Assembly: GCA_001592805.2 (NCBI GenBank)
Contig: CP051142.1
Coordinates: forward strand, 2,294,001 to 2,358,000
Direction: 5' to 3'
DNA: 64,000 bases
From: Peltaster fructicola
Taxonomy: Eukaryota > Ascomycota > Dothideomycetes
Under the pieces are notes generated by a model that saw only the letters and a list, made by a program, of their open reading frames with translations, was not told where the DNA came from and made no database searches. This document shows, in pieces, positions 56,056 through 64,000 of this stretch; the first letter of the stretch is position 1; each line of letters begins with the position of its first letter. Position numbers and translations under genes: made by a program.

Positions 56056-59000
56056 ATGGCTGTTCCTCAACACGGTCAGGCCAATTTGGTTGCTCTACCG
56101 CCTCACTTGATCAACGACACGGGCATCACTTCACATCTCGCCAGCCGTTATCATGCACACTCGCCCGTCAGTGGTCTATCAAACTCAGGCATCGTTTCTG
56201 TGAACACGTACACTTCATCCACGCGAGGTCCGAACGGTACCAAAGATGGCTCAGGGATGGGTGCCATGGAAGAGCTGGCAGAGAGAATATGGAGTAGGTT
56301 AGGACACCGACAAGAGAACCAAGCAGTCTCATTCCTCGGCGAGTCGGGTTCTGGCAAGACGACTCTTCGATCACACCTCCTCTCTGCTATGTTGCAATTT
56401 TCCTCAACACCATTATCCAAGAAACTGTCTTTCGCTGCTTTTGTCTTCGACACTTTGACCACAACGAAGTCAGTCACATCGCCGACTGCTTCAAAGTCCG
56501 GTCTTTTCTTCGAAATCCAGTACGACACATCTGCAACGCTGCACCCAACATTGATTGGTGGTAAGGTTCTTGACCACCGTCTCGAACGGAGCAGAGTTAC
56601 CGCGGTGCCTCCTGGCGAAAGAAACTTCCACATTCTATACTATCTTTTGGCCGGCACGTCACCCGCAGAGAAAGAACATCTTGGTCTGGACACCGCCACA
56701 CACCTCAACACGAGCACTGGCAAGTCAACATCAATTGTTGGAGGACAGAAGAGATGGCGTTACCTTGGACATCCATCACAGCTGAAGGTCGGCATAGACG
56801 ACTCGCAAGGGTTTCAGCACTTCAAGACCGCGATGAGGAAGCTCGAGTTCCCACGAGAAGAAATCGCTCATATGTGCGAAATCCTTGCTGCAATCCTCCA
56901 CATTGGGCAGCTTGAGTTCACAGTCACCCAGTCTACAACACCAGCACCTGACGAGAGTGGTGGATATGGACAAGAAGGAGGTGAAGATGTGACAGTTGTC
57001 AAGAACAAGGAAGTTCTAGCGATCGTGGCAGCATTTCTGGGCGTGCCCGAACGTGAGCTCGAGACTTCGCTTGGATACAGGACGAAGACGTTGCAGCGAG
57101 AACGTGTGACTATCATGCTTGATGTCAAGGGCGCTCGCGAGAACGCTGATGAGCTTGCCCGTACACTCTACTCTCTGCTTGTGGCTTTCATTATGGAGCG
57201 CATTAACGAACGCCTCTGTGCAGCCGAGGAGAGCATTGGCAACACCGTCTCCATCGTGGACTTTCCAGGCTTCGCTCAAACGTGTCCCACAGGCAACACA
57301 CTCGACCAGTTGCTCAATAACGCTGCAACAGAGTCTATTTACAACTTCTGCCTGCACAGCTTTTTCGAAGGCAAAGCAGATCTTCTAGAGACTGAGGAGA
57401 TACAGGTACCTGCCACAAGCTACTTCGATAACGTCGACGCTGTCAAAGGCCTTTTGAAGCCTGGAAACGGTCTACTTAGCATTCTCGATGACCAGATGAG
57501 ACGAGGCAGGACAGACGCACAATTCCTTGACTCAGCTCGTAAGCGATTTGGCGACAAGAATCCTGCTATCGAGATCGGCAGTTCGACGGCTGTCATGCCG
57601 GGCAGTAACTTTGCGACATACAACTCTGCTGCCTCATTCACCGTCAAGCATTTCGCGGGAGAAGTCGAGTATCCTATCGAGGGTCTGGTCGAGGCCAATG
57701 GTGAGATCATCAGCGGCGATCTCATGAACTTGATGGGTGCATCGAGTAGTGCATTTGTCACCTCTCTTTTCGGCCAAGAAGCACTGAACAAGGTCGTGCA
57801 TCCTAAAGATCGCAGCGCGGTCGTTCAAGCGTCTGTTGCTTCAAAACCATCCCGTATGCCATCCATGTCCCGACGAAAGGCTGCCGCTATGGCCAGACGA
57901 GGTCAGGGCAAGGACGAAGACAACGAAGAAGGATCTCGAGGCGTAACGCGGACCAAGGGCGGCTCAGATCAACAGCAAGGAGCCGCAGCGCAATTCATGG
58001 TGTCCTTGGACAATATCACCAAATCGCTTTGCGCTCACAACGTCAACCCATACTTTGTCTTCTGTATCAAGCCGAATGACCGAAGGATCGCAAATCAATT
58101 TGACTCGAAGTGTGTCCGCACACAGGTTCAGACCTTCGGCATTGCTGAGATCAGTCAGAGACTTCGCAATGCTGACTTCAGTATCTTCATGCCTCTTGGC
58201 GAGTTCCTGGGCATCGCAGAGGGTGACGTCTCGATAGTGGGCAGTGATCGTGAAAAAGCAGAATCAATCATTCACGACAAGAGCTGGCCCGACAACGAAG
58301 CTCGAGTCGGTGCCACTGGTGTCTTCCTCAGCGAACGCTGCTGGCGACAGATCGCTCGTGTTTCTGACTTGGGTGACGTCCCAAGCCGCTACGACGCAGA
58401 GACACCCTACAGCGATAGTCCTGATCTCAAGCGCGGCTTCGGAGATTCCAAGGTAGCACTTCTGGCACCAACTCCACATGGGCACTACCTCGATGACAAG
58501 GCTGCTGGTTACTTTGGCTCTCGCGACCTCGACACTAAGAGTGAGGCTGGTGCATCTGCATTCCGCGAGGGCGACATGTTTCGCAACCTGGAAACACGTG
58601 AGGAGATGGCTGAGAAGGGTAACGAGACCAAGGCAGCAGAGGTTGAGGTCTTGCCAGTGTCTGGCAGTCGGAAAAGATGGCTCTTCCTGGTATACTTGCT
58701 CACCTGGTTCATCCCTGACTTCCTGATCAGATTGGTGGGTCGCATGCCGCGGAAAGATATCCGAATGGCATGGCGAGAGAAGCTGGCCATCAACTTCATC
58801 ATCTGGCTCTCTTGCGCATTCGTTGTCTTCTTCATGGTCGGTCTTCCACTACTGATCTGTCCGACCCAGTATGTCTACAGCACCGCCGAACTCAGTAGCA
58901 ATGATGGCAAGAACGGCAATTCAGGGTTCGTTGCGATTCGAGGCTTTGTCTTCGATCTCAGCGCCTTCTCGACTCGCCATTACCCGTCCATCGTGCCAGC

Positions 59001-61719
59001 AGCTTCAGTCATGAAGTACGCAGGCCAGGATGCGACAAACCTGTTCCCAGTACAAGTATCCGCATTGTGCGCAGGTACTGATCCGGCCAACGGCATCAGC
59101 ACGACGGTGCAACTCGACTACACAAACTATAACCAGACCGGTGGTGTGGCTACTGGTGTCAATGATCCCAACAGGATGTATCATGACTTCCGTGCTGCAA
59201 CTAGCGACTATCGACCAGGCTTTTATGCTGATATGATGAAGCAGCTCAAGGGTCAGTACTACAAAGGACGTGTCGGCTACTCTATGGAATATCTGAGCAC
59301 ACTGTCTTCCAACAAGAAATCAATTGCAGCAATCAATGGTCGTGTGTACGACTTCACTGCCTATATTGCAGGTGGCCGACAACCACAGGCCGACTACGGC
59401 AGCAGCTTGCCATCGCCTGTGCCGAGTGAGAGCTTCATGGATCAAAGTCTTGTCAGCTTGTTCCAGGATCGCTCCGGTCAGGACATCACACAACAGTACA
59501 ATGCTCTGTCAATGGCTCCCGACATTAGGTCTAGCATGAAGACATGCATGGACAATCTCTTCTATGTCGGCGATATCGACACACGAAACTCCGCCAAGTG
59601 TCAGTTTGCCACGTATATCTTGCTGGCGATCTCCTTGCTCTTGGTCACTGTCATTCTCTTCAAATTCTTGGCAGCTCTCCAGTTCAGCAAGAAAACTGTA
59701 TCAGAGAACTTGGACAAGTTCGTGATCTGCACTGTCCCAGCATACACGGAAGACGAAGACTCACTTCGCCGAGCCATTGATTCCGCTGCTCGTATGAGGT
59801 ATGACGATAAGCGCAAACTGCTCTTCATCATCTGCGATGGTATGATTCTCGGTCAAGGCAACGACAGGCCAACACCTCGCATCGTACTGGACATTCTCGG
59901 GGTGCCAGACACCGTTGATCCTGAGCCGCTGAGCTTTGAATCGCTTGGCGAAGGCATGAAGCAGCACAACATGGGCAAAATCTACTCGGGTTTGTATGAG
60001 GTGCAAGGTCATATTGTGCCCTTTATCGTTCTCGTCAAGGTCGGCAAACCATCGGAAGTGTCAAAGTAAGTGCGATGCCCTCATTTGGATCTTTAGCTGA
60101 CAGCAGACAGGCCTGGTAACCGTGGTAAGCGTGATTCACAGATGGTGCTCATGCGCTTCCTCAACCGTGTCCACTACAACCTACCAATGACGCCACTCGA
60201 GCTCGAGCTGTATCACCAGATCAGGAACGTGATAGGTGTAAACCCTACCTTTTACGAGTTCTTGCTGCAGATTGATGCAGATACGGTCGTTGCTCCAGAC
60301 TCCGCAACCCGCATGATCGCAGCATTCCTCCACGACACTCGCTTGATTGGCGTTTGTGGTGAGACCGCTCTCACCAACGCTAAGGCGTCATTCATTACCA
60401 TGATGCAAGTGTACGAATACTTCATCAGTCACAACATGACAAAGGCCTTCGAATCGCTCTTCGGCTCTGTCACTTGTCTTCCCGGTTGTTTCTCGATGTA
60501 CCGCATCCGCACCGCCGACACCGGAAAGCCGCTCTTCGTGTCTCGAGAAGTGGTCCAAGACTACAGCGAGATCCGCGTCGATACACTGCACATGAAGAAC
60601 CTACTACATCTAGGCGAAGATCGATACCTCACCACTCTTCTCATGAAGCATCACTCAAAGTACAAGACGAAGTACATCATGCGTGCTCACGCTTGGACTA
60701 TTGCCCCTGAGAGCTGGAGTGTGTTCATGTCACAGCGTCGTCGATGGATCAACAGTACTGTCCATAACCTCATCGAGCTGGTACCACTGCAACAGCTGTG
60801 CGGTTTCTGTTGTTTCTCCAGTAAGTTCGTCACGACCACGCTCAGCAGCCTGCTAACATGAACAGTGCGCTTCGTTGTGCTGATTGACCTGCTGTCTACG
60901 ATCGTGCAACCAGTGATTGTTGGCTATATCGTCTACCTGATCGTTCAGGTGGCACGCAACCCAAGTGTGGTTCCGATCACAGCATTCATCCTCCTTGGTG
61001 CCATCTACGGTTTGCAAGCTATCGTCTTCATCATTCGTCGTCGTTGGGACATGGTTGCATGGATGTTGATTTACATCCTAGCTACGCCAATCTTCTCCTT
61101 CGGACTACCGCTATATGCTTTCTGGCACATGGACGAGTTCAGCTGGGGAAATACACGTATGGTTACAGGAGAGCAAGGCAAGCAGGTCCTCGTCTCCGAC
61201 GAAGGCAAGTTCGATCCAGACTCGATTCCAAAGAAGAAGTGGGAGGATTACCACGGCGAGCTGCAGGATGCATATACCATGCGTGGAGACGATACTCGAT
61301 CCGAAGTCAGTGGATTCAGTTATGCGACAAAGCAGTACGCTCCAGCTGCGTCCGTACACGAGTTCAACCTGGGCTCACAGAGCCGACCAATGAGTCGTGT
61401 CATGAGCATGAACCCACAGGCTTCAATGCTGGCATACAACAATCCTTCGCACATGTCACTCGTCATGTCCGAGAATGGCCAGTTCATGCCAAGAACACAC
61501 AGCATTGCGATGACTGGAGCCGAGATGGTCGATCTCAACCTACCCTCAGACGACGCTATCTTAGCTGAGATCAGAGAGATCTTGCGCACTGCAGATCTCA
61601 TGACAGTCACCAAAAAGAGCATCAAGGCTGAGCTTGAGAGGAGATTCAATGTGCCGCTTGATGCAAAGCGACAGTACATTGGCAGTGCAACAGAGGCTAT
61701 CCTGAGTGGTCAACTCTAG
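56056..61719 (+). CDS. csmA: Class V chitin synthase with myosin motor domain
   Basis: Three exons, 56056-60065, 60111-60820 and 60866-61719, encode 1857 residues; both introns are 45 nt. The N-terminal myosin-like motor has an intact P-loop, GESGSGKT at 95-102, and a switch II-like VDFPGFAQ near 398-405. After about residue 870 come transmembrane helices, then a cytochrome b5-like module near 955-1010. The GT2 core follows with [18 protein letters not shown] and QRRRW (1545-1549). A last set of helices and a DEK_C-type domain ([20 protein letters not shown]) end the chain. Class V enzymes (CsmA) deliver chitin synthesis to hyphal tips and septa; the motor binds actin and helps hold or move secretory vesicles. 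Loss in other moulds causes swollen, lysis-prone hyphae. Confidence 0.94.
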
Positions 61720-61937
61720 TATGTATTGATCATCATATCTCACGACCTTGTATATTGTTGCATAAGGGAAAGGCGTCTCTGCTGGGTACTGGATCTGAGA
61801 GTACAATGGATGAAAATGGAGGCAACAAGGCTCTCCTAATGATGTATAACCTATTAATACATGATCGTACATTACTTATTGCAGAGCTGATCTTTCTCGC
61901 ACACCGCAGTTGACTCGTATGAGGTCTCCAAGCATGG

Positions 61938-63532
61938 TTAGAAAGCGAGACCGACATCCTCAGGCGCATGAGCCAAAGCTGGCCACCCTTCGAGCTGGCA
62001 TTGTCGTTCCGTCTCCGCCCTTGTAGAGGCTTGACATCTCGCATGGTCCTTCTCTTCATCGCTTGCAAATACTTGCGTTGTGAAAGACGAGTTCGTCATG
62101 CGACTCTCCGCAGTGGTGCTTCTGCTATGAGTTTGCGATGTGGGTGTACTTGCAGTTGTCAGGGCGGGCGAGTCAGTCGCAGTCACAGACGACGATGATC
62201 TCGATACTCTAGAAAGAGTCCTCGCGCGAGGCTGACGTACATTCTTGATGGAGCCTTGCTCTATGCTGCTTGTCTGTACAAGCGAGGCAGCGTTTGGAGT
62301 ACGGACACTACTGAGCCAGCCAGACACCCGTGAACCTGAGCGAGAACGAGTCTTTGCATCCTCGCCGGACGAGTGTGCATGTTGGTCGGTTGATTTTGCA
62401 AGTAGCTCGTCAAACGCTCTTGGACCCCTGAGTTCGAGTGGCCGTGAAAAGATGGAGCCGATGTCAGTCAACGTCTCCGATCGTGCATGTACTTGCATTG
62501 TGGGTGCGACGGCCGGGATATGACCTTCGGACTTTGCTGTCTGAGGTCGAGGCGATTCCAGCTTGTCGTCTTCGTGTATCGTGTTGAGTTCAATAGCCTC
62601 TCGATCAGTGCCTGGTTCTGCACCGTCTCTGGCAGAGGGTATACCTGAGTGTTTCATCCTGAGTCGCAGCGGAAGGTCAGTAATTGGGTGAGACGTCATG
62701 GCAGATGACCCATCCTCGATGGTCGGTTTGCTTAGAGAATTGGCGAGCGAGCAAGCGGGTAGAGGTGCTTCGGACTGCTCAGCTGATAGAGACTTGAAGT
62801 CCTCATTGCTTGGCTGCACAATCGAGGCTGGTGACCGAAAGATATGCACATCTGCACTAAGTCTTTGCGATCGTTGAAATGGAGACTCTCGTGAATGCCT
62901 ATAGGACTCTGGTGGCGTTGGCGTAAGGGTTGGGTCAGCTTGTGTATGTTGAAGCAGGTCTTGTTCCGAGTCCGATGGTCCATGAGATAGTCTGTACCTG
63001 CTATATCTCTGGCCTTCTTCAGATGCCGGGATGTCGTCGTCTGATATCGGGCTACGTAGTGTGACCGGCGCGAGCTTGAGCGGCACAAGACCATTCCGTT
63101 GTCTGTCAGACGTATCAAAACGACGAACTCTCGGCGATGTGCTTATGCTCGAGCTTTCACGTTTACTGATGGTTCCTTTTGTCGCATCATTTGGTGTGGG
63201 ATCGCCTTGATTGAATATCGAGGGTGTGGAAGCTGATTTCAGCAGTACTCGTTCACTGTCGGTAGAGCCAGCTCTACTGTATCTCGAAGGTCTGTAGGAG
63301 TAGGCTGGAGGCTGCTCAAGTTGTGGTTGTTCGTGGTAGACATGGTTCCCACCTCGAGCGGTAACTATAGCATATGAGTCGGTGTTAATGGCTTCTCTAC
63401 ACAGACAAACTCACGTTGTGATCTAGACCATTCGGCGGGATGCTCGTCACTATTGACAGCTGCGCAGCAGCATAACAGGGCGGCCAGCCAGCCCTTATAA
63501 TGCTGTCCGTCTTCGGTTATGAAGAGGCCCAT
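61938..63532 (-). CDS. Unknown disordered protein with possible lipidated N terminus
   Basis: Two exons on the minus strand, 63415-63532 and 61938-63364, encode 514 residues. The 50-nt intron has GTGAGT donor and TATAG acceptor and keeps the frame. The N terminus MGLFITEDG fits N-myristoylation (Gly2, Thr6), and a hydrophobic patch with three adjacent cysteines (WLAALLCCCAAV) follows at about 15-26, a usual place for palmitoylation. The rest is low complexity, rich in Ser, Arg, Pro and Thr, with a PPAY motif (QPPAYSYRP, near 57-66) that could bind a WW domain such as that of Rsp5-type ubiquitin ligases. No family is recognised. The start could lie further upstream, since the frame is open to 63610, but no ATG is seen there. 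Confidence 0.65.
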
Positions 63533-64000
63533 TTGCCTTGGTGTAGCGCTCTCATGAGTTCCAGCGCAAGCGATAGATCGTATCGATGTGGTAAACTCGG
63601 GCGACTCCAAGAAGACGAGGTGCGAATATGTTAGCAGTTGGCAAGAGAAGCGAAGTATGCCCCGGGAGCGACTGCTTGTTGCAACACCTGCGTATGGTAA
63701 GGACTGCGAACGTCAATGGTTGCGCGAACCAGACAGTTAAGAATGAAATACGAGTAAGGATACAAGAAGCAAGAAACGTGCTCGAAGTAAGGAAAGCTGA
63801 AAGCAATGGACGTATATGTGCCATCTTTCCAGCAAGGCACAAGTCGTGCCGTCTATGGTGGTGACCCAGCAAGGCACGCTTGTTCGTAGTAGGCTACGAG
63901 TACGTATCGGTCATGACACCCACATGCCACCACGATGATGAGATCTGAAACCTCAACGACCGAGCGGCATTCGCGTAGATATTCTCGCACAAATCAACGT
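63533..64000. other. Right-edge region without a supported gene
   Basis: Probably the promoter and leader of the minus-strand gene ending at 61938. A 106-codon minus-strand frame at 63552-63872 and a plus-strand frame at 63628 overlap but show no known motif. The region is cut by the window edge. Confidence 0.35.

Noticed and set aside
63552-63872. Minus-strand frame of 106 codons with hydrophobic segments at the right edge
   Set aside because: Opposite and overlapping frames are also open, there is no motif, and it lies where the leader of the 61938-63532 gene should be.

Overview
The window is nuclear DNA of a filamentous ascomycete (Pezizomycotina). The signs are: many genes cut by 44-56 nt introns with GTRNGT donors and CTRAY branch sites; a head-to-head pair of myosin-domain chitin synthases (classes VII and V), which yeasts lack; a Set9/KMT5 H4K20 methyltransferase; a Cys2/CysA-type mitochondrial serine acetyltransferase; and long serine/proline/glutamine-rich tails. 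The overall flavour suits Dothideomycetes, but the class cannot be fixed from the sequence alone. I count 26 genes (one cut by the left edge). I see no tRNA or rRNA gene, transposon, virus-like element or CRISPR array.

Layout. 1-12,100: six plus-strand genes (3' end of an MFS transporter, Jsn1/Puf2-type RRM-PUF protein, serine O-acetyltransferase, coiled-coil unknown, a small secreted protein with several Kex2-type sites, an isochorismatase-fold protein). 13,160-25,260: Cid1-like nucleotidyltransferase, an Atg38/NRBF2-like MIT protein (minus), a GRAM-VASt sterol transporter (Lam family), Iwr1, and a Pex26-like tail-anchored protein (minus) whose reading frame is broken. 25,261-30,184: PARN/CAF1-type nuclease, a second isochorismatase hydrolase, a nuclear-looking protein with a 60-bp in-frame repeat array, and the SF3b subunit PHF5A/Ini1. 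30,815-34,568: secreted GH32 fructan/sucrose hydrolase and mitochondrial ribosomal protein uL14m (both minus). 35,067-48,826: Set9, a Gly/Met-rich unknown, a mitochondrial Sel1/TPR-like protein, the THADA/Trm732 homologue, Ctk3 and a small basic protein. 49,364-63,532: class VII and class V chitin synthases diverging from a 1.35-kb shared region, then an unknown protein with a possible doubly acylated N terminus.

Most genes are conserved housekeeping functions (mRNA decay and processing, transcription, tRNA modification, mitochondrial translation, lipid transport, wall synthesis), and I see no biosynthetic or defence cluster. The functional grouping that stands out is the chitin synthase pair. 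The least explained coding units are the small Kex2-type precursor at 10,703-11,132, the repeat protein at 28,260-29,285 and the acylation-motif protein at 61,938-63,532. Several exon structures were rebuilt by hand from splice signals and frame; each reconstruction gives an uninterrupted frame from ATG to stop except Pex26.
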